Assembly (NCBI RefSeq): GCF_002288925.2 | Contig: NW_022098020.1 | Coordinates: 32,436,239 to 32,500,238 of the forward strand | From: Delphinapterus leucas | Taxonomy: Eukaryota; Chordata; Mammalia; Artiodactyla; Monodontidae | DNA: 64,000 bases | Direction: 5' to 3' | Shown: one piece after another, positions 12,474 to 22,032 of the stretch | How the letters are laid out: each line of letters begins with the position of its first letter | How positions within the stretch are numbered: the first letter of the stretch is position 1 | Notes under the pieces: model-generated | Databases searched by the model: none | Told to the model about the DNA's origin: nothing | Seen by the model: the letters and a program-made list of their open reading frames with translations, nothing else | Program-made: the position numbers and the translations under genes

Positions 12474-12685
12474 GGGCTTCCCTGGTGGCGCAGTGGTTGA
12501 GAGTCCGCCTGCCGATGCAGGGGACGTGGGTTCGTGCCCCGGTCCGGGAAGATCCCACATGCCACGGAGCGGCTGGGCCCGTGAGCCATGGCCGCTGAGC
12601 CTGCGCGTCCGGAGCCTGTGCTCTGCAAAGGGAGAGGCCACAACAGTGAGAGGCCCGCGTACCCCAAAAAAAAAAAAAAAAAAAA
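12474..12685 (+). mobile_element. CHR-type tRNA-derived SINE, short form
   Basis: Starts GGGCTTCCCTGGTGGCGCAG, with an A-box-like GTGGTTGAGAG, a B-box-like GGTTCGTGCCCC and an A tail of about 20. The 12-base direct repeat AGAACTGTTCCT at 12462-12473 and 12686-12697 is the TSD. This is a young copy. Confidence 0.95.
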
Positions 12686-12933
12686 AGAACTGTTCCTCTG
12701 CTTAATTAGGAAACTGCAGGATCAGGAAGCAAACTCTACAGTTGCTGACTTAAGAACCATGCCACCTCTAGACCAACCTGTGCCAGGAAAATTGAGCCTT
12801 GGACCCTGCTTCTCTGCTCAAGTAACTCAGTTGTAAATCAAAGTCTCATAGGAGAACAACTGGAGACAAGCTTTTAGGGGGTCTGGAAAATGTCTAGCTT
12901 TCCAGTCTTTGCAGTGTAGGAAGATATTTTAGA

Positions 12934-13058
12934 AAGAGGTAGGAAAGGGTGTTGGGTAAGCCAATAATTCTATGGAAAACAGAACAGTGTCTGGCACATA
13001 GAAGGTGCTCAATACGTTTTAACTAGAGTTAGCAGAGCTTAGTTGTTAAGGGCCTAAC
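12934..13058 (+). repeat. Left arm of a 125-bp near-identical inverted repeat
   Basis: This arm matches the reverse complement of 13574-13699 with about six substitutions and one single-base gap over 125 bases (about 95% identity by hand alignment). It includes the 3' end of a MIR-like element (GTGTCTGGCACATAGAAGG) plus unique sequence. The arms are much more alike than independent MIR copies would be, so this is a later inverted duplication. Confidence 0.88.
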
Positions 13059-13270
13059 CTCTGCAGCCATACTGCCTGGGTTCAAATCCTGGCTCCACCA
13101 CTATTAGTGTGTCACATTAGTAGCCTACTTCCCATCACTATATTTCAGCTTACACATCACACAGTTAGGCTTGTTTCAGTTTACTCATCATAAAACAGGC
13201 ATATTATAATAGGTCATATACCTTACAGAAGCACTTAGAGAAGTGCCTGGTCATTGATCGTCAATTAACA
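13036..13270 (+). repeat. MIR element
   Basis: TACTGCCTGGGTTCAAATCC with CACCACTATTAG and, further on, AGAAGTGCCTGG: the tRNA-derived head and tail of MIR. It begins in the left arm of the inverted repeat. Confidence 0.8.
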
Positions 13271-13504
13271 CTAGCTGCTACCAGCACTGTCCTGGTCTTC
13301 ATGGCTCCAAAGGGTAATTGCATTTACTAGAGGCCTCTGTGACACCACATGGGCATCCAAACTCAGCTGACTCTGCAGGTCAGCTTTGCCTCTCATTTGA
13401 ACATCTCATTCTTTTCCTCTATTGACTCAAAGAGCCTGATGATAATAAACAGTAACAGCTAGGCCCTCCGTTAATTGCATTATTCATGGTATTGCACTGG
13501 TTCT

Positions 13505-13573
13505 CACAATATCCCTTTGGAGATAGGTATTGTCATCCCCAGTTTACAGGTTAGGAAACTGAGGATCTGTGGT
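13505..13573 (-). repeat. MIR fragment, reverse orientation
   Basis: GTCATCCCCAGTTTACAGGT followed by GGAAACTGAGGATC, the MIR core in antisense, just outside the right arm. Confidence 0.7.
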
Positions 13574-13699
13574 GTTAAGGCCCTTAACATCTAAGCTCTG
13601 CTAACTCTAGTTAAAACGTACTGAGCACCTTCTATGTGCCAGACACTGTTCTGTTTTCCATAGAAGTATTGGCTTACTCAACACCCTTTATTACCTCTT
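13574..13699 (-). repeat. Right arm of the 125-bp inverted repeat
   Basis: Reverse-complement partner of 12934-13058, separated from it by a 515-base spacer with MIR copies in opposite orientations. It stops within about five bases of the PLK4 retrocopy, so its outer edge may have been set by that insertion. Confidence 0.88.
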
Positions 13700-13702
13700 A
13701 AA

Positions 13703-14266
13703 TCCATAATTTCAGAAGAGGAAAAGAAAAGTGGAAGTGCTCCCTTTTCCCCAATAATCTTAGGAAGAAAACCTAGTAGTACTAGTTCACCTAAGGCCTT
13801 AACACCTCCTCCTTCTGTGGATCCAAACTACCCAATGAGAGAGACACCATCTCTGAATAGAATGATCATAAATAGTGCTGCTTCTCCAAAACAGGCACCA
13901 ATACTTAATCCTTCTAAGGTTACAAATGAAGGACTTGGCCTTGCAGGTGCAGCTTCTGGAACTAACAGCTCTCCTAGTAGTCTAAAAGATTGTCTCCCTA
14001 AATCAGCACAACTTTTCAAGTCTGTTTTTGTGAAAAATGTTGGTTGGGCTACACAGTTAACTAGTGGAGCTGTGTGGGTTCAGTTTAATGATGGGTCCCA
14101 GTTGGTCGTGCAAGTAGGAGTGTCTTCTATTAGTTATACATCTCCAGATGGTCAAACAACTAGGTATGGAGAAAATGAAAAATTACCAGAGTACATCAGA
14201 CAGAAATTACAGTGTCTTTCTTCCATCCTTTTGATGTTTTCTAATCCAACTCCTAGTTTTCATTGA
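13703..14266 (+). pseudogene. PLK4: 5'-truncated processed retrocopy of PLK4 (C-terminal part), frame still open
   Basis: The translation matches the C-terminal end of polo-like kinase 4, the centriole-duplication kinase. It covers the linker (SGSAPFSP, then [25 protein letters not shown]) and the third polo box ([40 protein letters not shown]), ending in the family's C-terminus ([12 protein letters not shown]) and a TGA at 14264. The kinase domain and first polo boxes are missing. The parental gene is split by introns, whereas this is contiguous, so it is an L1-mediated processed copy truncated at the 5' end. The frame reads through from about 13703 to the stop (about 187 codons) without a break. 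The first in-frame ATG is at 13835 (M of YPMRE), so any product would be short and lack the kinase. Transcription is not shown; I treat it as a pseudogene. Confidence 0.9.
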
Positions 14267-14460
14267 TTAAAGCTCCTTTTAGATATATAAGTTTAATAAA
14301 TAACGTTTTTGTTGGCTTTCAAGTGACTTTTTTTTATTTTAAAAAACTTCTTCAGAAAGCCTTTCTATAAAAGAGAATTTTAATCTATACCATAATGGAT
14401 GTATTCTAATGAGAGAACAAAGCAGAATGAAACTTGAGTCACTTACAAAATGTAGTGGTA
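14267..14460 (+). pseudogene. Probable 3' UTR of the PLK4 retrocopy
   Basis: AT-rich sequence directly follows the retrocopy stop codon, with AATAAATAA at about 14293. No clear poly(A) tail is visible, so the 3' limit is a guess; an L1 fragment begins after about 14560. It probably derives from the PLK4 3' UTR. Confidence 0.45.
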
Positions 14461-14589
14461 GTAGACTAAAATAGGACTACTCTGAATCTGAACTGTCTTC
14501 TCAGAGAGTAGAGAGCAATAAGCTTTGGAGTTAGTACTCAATGGGCTTTGAGTTATGTACTCAAAGATATAAGTAAATTGAAAGTAAAA

Positions 14590-14930
14590 GAATGGAAAGA
14601 GATATACCATGCAAACAGCAACCATAAGAGAGCTGGAGTGGCTATGCAAATGTCAGACAAAATCGACTTTAAAACAGAAATGTTACTAGAGTTAAATATG
14701 AACTTTTTATAATGATAAAAGGGTCATTCCATCAGGAAGATATAACAATTATAGTTATATATGCACCTAACATGAGAACCCTAAAATACTTGAAGCAAAA
14801 ACTAACTGAATTGAAGGGAGAAATAGATCATTCAACAATCATACTTGGAAATTTCATTACCCCACTTTCAATAGTGAATAGAACAACTATTCACTATTGG
14901 ATACTGGGTAACTTTTGCTCTGCTTCTTAA
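14590..14930 (+). mobile_element. L1 ORF2 endonuclease-domain fragment
   Basis: Translates to pieces of the L1 endonuclease region (MIKGSFHQEDITIIVIYAPN at 14712, then LKGEIDHSTIILGNF). It is diverged and lacks both ends. Confidence 0.8.
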
Positions 14931-15039
14931 CTTGTGTGAGACCCAGTCTTGTCATCTGCAAAATGGAGATTATAATGCCTATTATTGTGAAGAGTGAGAT
15001 GGTATACATGAAGCTCATGGCAACATTCCTGTTACACTA

Positions 15040-16590
15040 AAGAGAATCAACAAAAACTTAAGGGCAATGACAATGAGCCATTCCAAGCTGCAAACCCAGC
15101 GTGTGCTGAAGGGCCCTTCAAACTTTTTGAAAGCGACCTTTAGAGACATCCTAAAGCAACTCATCTCTTTTTTCATCTAGAAGTTTAGAGATTGGTTTTT
15201 TAAAGTTCTGTAGCATTATCCCGATTTTAATGGGTGTCTCCTTGGCTGTCCTTTAAACACAAAGCCACCTGCTGTCTCTGCTCCATCCCCATTCCCCCCG
15301 CTCCCATTAATACTCCTCTCCAGTTTGACACTAACTTGAAGAAAAGATGAGAGTTTCCTTTGTGGACACGAGAATTGTGTTGTTCCAACAAAAGCTGGCA
15401 GACTCCTCTTTGGATGTGTTGACAGCATTTTGATCACCTAGACATCCGCTAAAAACTTGAACATGTCTAGTTTTTAATTGCCTTGCCCACCCACACAGAA
15501 GCTGTTTGGAGCATTAATCTGGGCTGTTTAGTACTTCTGAATTGCACCTCTACTGACGTAAACAGAACCACAGCTCTTTGTTGAGAAGAGAGAAGACTTT
15601 AAATTTCTTGTTCTTCTCTGGTACGAATTTCTCAAGAAATTATCACCAAAGAGCCCTTCCACTTCATAATTACAAAGGATATACAAAACCACAAAGAAGA
15701 GATTAAACTACAAAGATGAGGTCAGAAATAAAAGAAGAGGGGAGGGAGAAAATGTAAAAGAAAGAGGTGATGGGGGAAAATAGTTATTTAATAGGATCAA
15801 TGCCAACATAATCATAAATAAGAGGAGTGTTGAAGGGCGCAGATATGCACCTTGTGCATCTCCTATGCATCAGCCACTGTGTCAGAGTGAACTGGAATCA
15901 AGAAGACTTTTAATCTGAGCTGGTACCACCCCTGCAGGTGGCTGAGAGGGAGGCCATTTATAGCCACTTTGGCAACACTTGCAGGGACAGAAAAAGTCAA
16001 ATTCATCTTGCCACAATTATACCAGGGGTATGATAGTCATGCTCAAGGCAGGCAGACATTTTCCTCATATTGAGGCTGGACCTACCTCTGAGGGGAACAA
16101 GGACAATGCTTGCCTTGGTGAAGTTGCTTGCTTCTTGGATAACTTAGTGGGGAAATTGGCTACAGATATCATGGGTGGGGAGATTGGAATGGAATCAGAG
16201 AATCTACCATCATCCCTAGGAAAGGGGCCAGAGAACATCAATTAGTTTCCAGCTAAAGTTCAAGGTGCCCATACTTGCAAGACACAACAAGAGATGGAGG
16301 GAGGCAAAGGCTTTCCCCCTTTGGCATTCATCAATGGCAGCACCAAGTGTGCCCTCCTTTCTCTCTTCCATGGACTACCATAAAAGACTAGCTCTCCCTT
16401 GCAATTATTGTGGAGGAGTCCCATGTGCTGGATAAACATACCTGCTAAGTTACCTGCTTCTTTCTTCTCAGCCTGTTGTGAAGTGGTACCCAGGGTGGTA
16501 ACACGTTGCATCATGTTGTTTTGCATCTTTCCTTATCCCTGCCCCTCTTCTCTTTTTCCCCACTCTCACCACCCTGGGCTAGACACTTCT
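15040..16590. other. Intergenic, nothing recognised
   Basis: Sequence between an L1 fragment and the twin-primed L1. It looks mostly unique and has no convincing frame. Confidence 0.55.
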
Positions 16591-16594
16591 CAAA

Positions 16595-16605
16595 CAATTA
16601 ATGTC
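16595..16605 (+). repeat. Left target-site duplication of the twin-primed L1
   Basis: CAATTAATGTC, repeated exactly at 17904-17914 after the A-rich tail. Flanking bases extend the match to about 17 with two mismatches. Confidence 0.85.
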
Positions 16606-17903
16606 CATTTTTTGATTGGGTTGTTTTTTTGTTGTTGAGTTGTATGAGCTGTTTGTATATTTTGGAAATTAAGCCCTTGTCAGTCGCATCATTTGTAAAT
16701 ATTTTTTTCCCATTCTGTAGGTTGTCCTTTTGTTTTGTTTATGGTTCCCTTTGCTGTGCAAAAGCTTGTAAGTTTGATTAGGTCCCATTTGTTTATTTTT
16801 GTTTTTATTTCTATTGCCTTGGGAGACTGACCTAAGAAAACATTGGTACGATTTATGTCAGAAAATGTTTTGCCTATGCTCTCTTCTAGGAGTTTTATGG
16901 TGTCATGTCTTATGTTTAAGCCATTTTGAGCTTATTTTTGTGTATGGTGAGAGGGTGTGTTCTAGCTTCATTGATTTACATGAGACCTAAATAGACATTT
17001 CTCCGAAGAAGAAATACAGATGGCCAATAGGCACATGAAAAGATGCTTAACATCGCTAATTATTAGAAAAATACAAACCAAAACTACAATGAGGTACCAT
17101 CTCACACCAGTCAAAATGGCCATCATTAAAAAGTCTACAAATAACAAATGCTGGAGAGGGTGTGGAGAAAAGGGAACCCTCCTACTCTGTTGGTGGAAAC
17201 CTAAGTTAGTGCAGCCACTGTGGAAAACAGTATGGAGGTTCCTCAGAAAACTAAAAATAGCATTACCATATGATCCAGCAATCTCACTCCTGGGCATATA
17301 TCCAGACAAAACTATAATTCAAAAAGATACATGCACCCCTATGTTCATAGAAGCACTATTCACAATAGCCAAGACATGGAAACAACCTAAATGTCCATCG
17401 ACAGATGAATGGATAAAGAAGATACAATGGAATACTGCTCAGCCATAAAAAAACCAACAAAATAATGCCATTTGCAGCAAAACGGATGCAACTAGAGATT
17501 ATCATACTAAATGAAGTCAGTCAAACAGAGAAAGACAAATACCATATGATATTACTTATATGTGGAATCTGAAATATGACACAGATGAACCTATCTATGA
17601 AACAGAATCACATACAGAACAGACTGGTGGTTGCCAAGGGGGAAGGGATTGGGGGAAGGATGGAGTGGGAGTTTGGGGTTAGCAGATGTAACCTTTTATA
17701 TATGGAATGGATAAACAAGGTCCTACTGTACAGCACAGAGAACTATATTCAATATCCTATGATAAACCATAATGGAAAATTATATAAAAAATGTATATAT
17801 ATGTATAACTGAATCACTTTGCTGTGCAGCAGAGATTCACACAACAATGTAAATCAACTGCACTTCAATTAAAAAATATTGATTAAAAAAGAAAAAAAAC
17901 AAC
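16606..17903 (+). mobile_element. Complete L1 insertion with twin-priming 5' inversion and TSD
   Basis: The left part (16606-16982) is L1 ORF2 in antisense orientation. The right part (16983 to about 17880) is L1 ORF2 C-terminus plus 3' UTR in sense, with an A-rich tail. In L1 coordinates the two parts abut: the antisense part ends at the AATCAAAAAATGG region and the sense part starts at AGACCTAAATAGAC, losing about five bases. The 11-base direct repeat CAATTAATGTC flanks the unit at 16595-16605 and 17904-17914. A 142-codon open piece (17020-17448) is the ORF2 C-terminus only. Confidence 0.9.
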
Positions 17904-17914
17904 CAATTAATGTC
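17904..17914 (+). repeat. Right target-site duplication of the twin-primed L1
   Basis: Second copy of CAATTAATGTC, directly after the A-rich 3' end of the L1. Confidence 0.85.
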
Positions 17915-18871
17915 AATGTTTTAGTCTTTGCTTCTGGCTCTGCTTTCCAGAGGCCTAAGCTAAGAAACCCTTCTCATTATCTTGTCTCATGTTCACCCAG
18001 GTATTTGATCAAGTCCAGATTATCCAAATCCTTAAAGAATCTGGAAGTGACTGTTCTTCCTTCCAAATTGAGAACAGTTTGTGCTCAGTTGTAGTATCAG
18101 TCACATAAAATAAAAAAGGATATAAAATAAAAAAGGAAATGAGGCAGGGAAAGAGTCAAAGCAATATAAAATTTTACAACCATGCACTGAAACCTTTCTC
18201 TGTAAGGTAGATCCTTGTATTTTCCCATTTTGCAAGTGACAAAACTGAGACTCAGATGTTTTATAGCTTAAATGATTGAACTGGAACTCTTCTCCCATTT
18301 TCTGAATGCTCATTCCTCTCCTGGTACCTCTCAGGACCGTGTCTTAAATCCCCACTCCAGTAAGCTGCCAGGAGACAGCAGTGGGGTCTCCTCACACGTA
18401 GTCAGCATGGGCCTGGGTAGAACTTCAATGGCTGGATACCCGGTACGAGTGAGCTGGCCATGGCCCCCACCCATGCCAAGCCCATCCTCTCTTCTCTTCC
18501 AAGAGCTGAACTTCTGCCTAGAGTTTCCTCAGTGGGGAAAATGATGCTGAGTCAAATCCTCCTACCAGGGCTCCCTCAGAGCCCGGGATCGGGGTGTTTG
18601 CAGGCTTGCAGAAGAGGTCACAAAACTGAAACCCGGTTCTCTGACACTGGCTCCTCTTTGACAAAGAGATTAGCAAGCTGCCCTTTGCTGCTGCTCCTCC
18701 TCCATGATCACCCCGTTGACTCCTGATCACTGCACTGTCAGCCCCAGGCTAGAGAGAACAGCGCCCACTCTAATCAGCTGTCTGCTATTTACAGATGTCG
18801 CTCTTAAGGTTTTACTGGGGAGAGATGCTCGTAATACGTGTGGATTTCTTTACCTCATGCTACCTAAAGTC
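17915..18871. other. Intergenic, nothing recognised
   Basis: Contains a small local duplication (ATAAAATAAAAAAGGA near 18105-18135) and no gene. Confidence 0.55.
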
Positions 18872-19270
18872 TGGTCCCACACCAGCACCATCAGCATCAT
18901 CTGGGAATTTGTTAAAAAATGCAGACTCTCAGGCTCCACCTCTGACCCACGAGATCAGAATCACAGCTGATAGGGCCCAAAATTCTGTGCTTTAGGGCTT
19001 CCCTGGTGGCGCAGTGGTTGAGAGTCCGCCTGCCGATGCAGGGGACACGGGTTCGTGCCCCGGTCTGGGATTATCCCACATGCCGCGGAGCGGCTGGGAC
19101 CATGAGCCATGGCCGCTGAGCCTGCGCGCCCGGAGCCTGTGCTCAGCAACGGGAGAGGCCACAACAGTGAGAGGCAGGTGTACTGCAAACAAACAAACAA
19201 AAAAAATCTGTGCTTTAACAACCTCTCCAGGTGATCCTTATGTGCCTTAAAGTTGGCGAATCACTGCTTT
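18872..19270 (+). mobile_element. MER5A-like hAT element, split by a CHR SINE
   Basis: GTCTGGTCCCACACCAGCAC, GGAATTTGTTAAAAAATGC and AACAACCTCTCCAGGTGATC follow the MER5A order, with the SINE at 18995-19206 in between. Confidence 0.8.
18995..19206 (+). mobile_element. CHR-type SINE, short form, inside a MER5-type transposon
   Basis: Same structure as the copy at 12474, with the tail degenerated to CAAACAAACAAAAAAA. TSD TCTGTGCTTTA at 18984-18994 and 19207-19217. The host sequence on both sides is a single MER5A-like element. Confidence 0.95.
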
Positions 19271-19374
19271 TACTGACTTCCTTTGTCCCCTCCTTAGCAC
19301 AAATGTTGAGAATTAGTTAAATTACCAAAGTGCCTTCTTAGGACAATTGGAGAGGCGGTGTGTGGAGTGGGCGG

Positions 19375-19580
19375 AGGTTTGGAATCCAGCAGAGCATCTC
19401 TTGCTCCTCTCCCTTCCACGTGCACTGGGCCCATGAACTAACCTTTCTGAGCCTCAGATTCTTTATTGATAACATGGAGATAATTACCACCACTTTATGG
19501 AATTACTGTGAGGATTAAATGAGATAGTAATAGACTAGGCATTTGCTGCATGGTAGGAGCTCAACAAATTGTTGTAGGCG
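19375..19580 (+). repeat. MIR element
   Basis: TTCTGAGCCTCAGATTCTTT, ACTGTGAGGATTAAATGAGA and GGTAGGAGCTCAACAAATTG, MIR core and tail. Confidence 0.75.
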
Positions 19581-19711
19581 TCGTCATCACCACCATCATC
19601 CTCATCATCTCCTCTTTAGTGGTGAGTTTGGGGTGCATCGTAAACATCTGCCACGTCTTCTGGGTACCCAGGACCTTTTGAACACCATTGCTAACTCCGA
19701 GAAATAACCAT

Positions 19712-20035
19712 CTGTGATGGGTATTTTTATGTGTTAACTTTTTATGGGTACTAGGCTATAGAGCCCAGTTATTCAATCCAACACTCCATCTAGGTGTTGC
19801 TCAGTTGACATTAAGTAAAGGAGATTATCGTAGATAATGTTGGAGAGCCTCATCTAATCAGTTGAAAGTGTTAAGAGGAAAACTGAGGTTTCCCTGAGGA
19901 ACAAAAACTCCTGCGTCAAGATGGCTGCATCAACTCCTGCCTGGAAGCTTCCAGCCTTCCGGGCTGCCCTGAGGGTTTCAGGCCCACCCCCACAATCACA
20001 TAAGCCAATTCCTTAGGATAAATCGCATATACCAG
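19712..20035 (+). mobile_element. Ancient mammalian interspersed repeat, LTR-like
   Basis: TTATGTGTTAACTTTTTATG, GAGAGCCTCATCTAATCAG and AGCCAATTCCTTAGGATAAATC belong to a widespread mammalian repeat ending at a degenerate AATAAA. I cannot name the family with confidence. Confidence 0.5.
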
Positions 20036-20429
20036 CCTTACAAATTCTGCTTATGGAGAGCAGAACCCAGAAAAATCAGTTCCCCAACCTCCATTGCTGC
20101 TGGGACACAGGCACACAACCTATATGTCAACTCTCACCTGTGTGAGGTACAATTTCAGAAATGAGCAACTCAACAAAGGCGGCTCTATTCAGAACCTGCT
20201 GCAGGGTGGTGGCAGAGGCATCTAGCTTTCAGGGTCAGCAGCGGGTACAAAGTCACTTCCTGGGGAAAAAGCAGCCTCAGAGGGGTGGGCTGGAGGTAGG
20301 GGGAGTGTTCCTCTAGTGCCAGAGGCAGCAGTGTCCTCATCAGGTCAGGTCTGCAGTGTGATTCTGGGAGCTTACCTGTGAGCATGATCCTCCACCCTCC
20401 CAACACTTCTACGAGCTATGGCAATGTGT

Positions 20430-20646
20430 GGGTTTTTTTGTTTTTTGTTTTTTGCAGTTCGCGGGCCTCTCACTGTTGTGGCCTCTCCCGTTGAGGAGCA
20501 CACGCTCCGGATGCGCAGGCTCAGCGGCCATGGCTCACGGGCCCAGCCGCTCCGCGGCATGTGGGATCTTCCTGGACCGGGGCACGAACCCGTGTCCCCT
20601 GCATTGGCAGGCGGACTCTCAACCACTGCGCCACCAGGGAAGCCCC
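20430..20646 (-). mobile_element. CHR-type SINE, short form, reverse orientation
   Basis: The reverse complement of the SINE, with its T-rich tail on the left (TTTTTTTGTTTTTTG) and GGGGCTTCCC head at the right end. TSD GGCAATGTGT at 20420-20429 and 20647-20656. Confidence 0.94.
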
Positions 20647-21656
20647 GGCAATGTGTTTTTAATAAATGTCTTTCCTACTTAGAGTCACTCTTGCCATCAG
20701 ACACCTGACTTATCCAGAAATTGGGACTAGAAGTCAGTCCCAGCTACAAAACACTGGGAAGGAATGTGGGCTTGGTTATCTGACTTAGTTGGAAGGGATG
20801 GCGCTTAAGGGCCAGCTGGCAATAAGGAAGGGGACCAGGCAGTCCAAGGCATGACTCCTGAAAACAGTGTTTTCCTGTGGCTGCCTTGAAGAGCACATTG
20901 AAGGCAAAGCTCAGGGTGATCTAATGGTGCTGCCATCAAATGGTATGAAAAGTATGAGGAATTCAGGGCCGGACGGGTGGTAAACTGGCTGCCCCCAGTA
21001 CACTGGACAGCTCACCAAGAGGAGCACTAAGCCCCTCCATTCTGCTTTTGTTAGAACAGTATCCCCTGACTTCCCTGCCTGCTTGAGGGCCTGGAATGCC
21101 TCACCCACAGGAGTTACTTGGCCCGGTAACTCTAAATCCCTCCAAGTTCCCCTCACCCCCGGCCATCACCACTCATTGCCCTGAGACCTATCAGGAGAGC
21201 AGAACCCAGCAGTCACAGGAGGCCAAATATAAAGTCAAACTTGGGAAGAAAAGGCATCTGTATTCAAAGATGTGCAAGAACCTGCTAATTTGTGCCAGAA
21301 AGAAGCATGGAGGCGTGTGTAGGGATTGATTCTGAAGATGCTGGGCCAGGGAGGCAAGAACATAACATAGATAGACCTGCATTTGTCAACTGGAGTGCTC
21401 TGACCAGAGTCCATGTTTAATGGACTGTCTTGAGCAGGTGATTACTATTCTAATTACTCTCTCTAATTGATTGGTGGACTTAATCCTGAATTCAATGGCA
21501 GCCAACATAAAACAGAGTTCCAGAAATTTCAGGGTCTAATGTAGAACGGCAGCTCTCAAGCATGGCTGCACATTAGAATCATCTGAGGGGCTTTTCAAAC
21601 TACTGATGCTAGGGTTGCACTGAAGACCAATTAAATCAGAATATCTGTGGATGGGG

Positions 21657-22000
21657 ATTTCCCTGGTAGTGCAGTGGTTAAGAATCCACCTGACAATGCA
21701 GGGGACATGGGTTCGAGCCCTGGTCCTGGAAGATTCCCACATGCCACCGAACAACTAAGCCCATGTGCCACAACTACTGAGCCTGCACTCTACAGCCCAC
21801 AAGCCACAACTACTGAGCCCACGTGCCACAACTAATGAGCTCGCATGCTGCAACTACTGAAGCCCGTGCGCCTAGAGCCTGTGCTCCACAACGAGAAGCC
21901 ACCGCAATGAGAAGCCTGCGCACCACAACCAAGAGTAGCCCCCGCTCACCGCAACTAGAGAAAGCCTGCCCCCAGCAATGAAGACCCAAAGCAGCCAAAA

Positions 22001-22028
<28 letters not shown>
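21657..22028 (+). mobile_element. CHR-type SINE, long form with internal tandem units and AT-rich tail
   Basis: Starts ATTTCCCTGGTAGTGCAGTG and carries several diverged copies of a roughly 23-base unit containing CCACAACTACTGAGCCC, absent in the short form. The tail changes from A13 to an (AT)n run of about 12 units. TSD ATATCTGTGGATGGGG (16 bases) at 21641-21656 and 22029-22044. It lies in a MER5-like element. Confidence 0.93.
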
Positions 22029-22031
<3 letters not shown>

Positions 22032-22032
22032 T
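22007..22032 (+). repeat. (AT)n microsatellite at a SINE tail
   Basis: About twelve AT units follow the A tail of the SINE at 21657 and run into its TSD, which itself starts ATAT. Confidence 0.9.

Noticed and set aside
12510..12560. tRNA gene-like A and B boxes
   Set aside because: They belong to the tRNA-derived head of the CHR SINE; no complete cloverleaf with an intact anticodon arm can be drawn.
17020..17448. 142-codon frame that looks like a gene
   Set aside because: It is the C-terminal piece of L1 ORF2 inside the twin-primed L1, without the endonuclease or RT domains.
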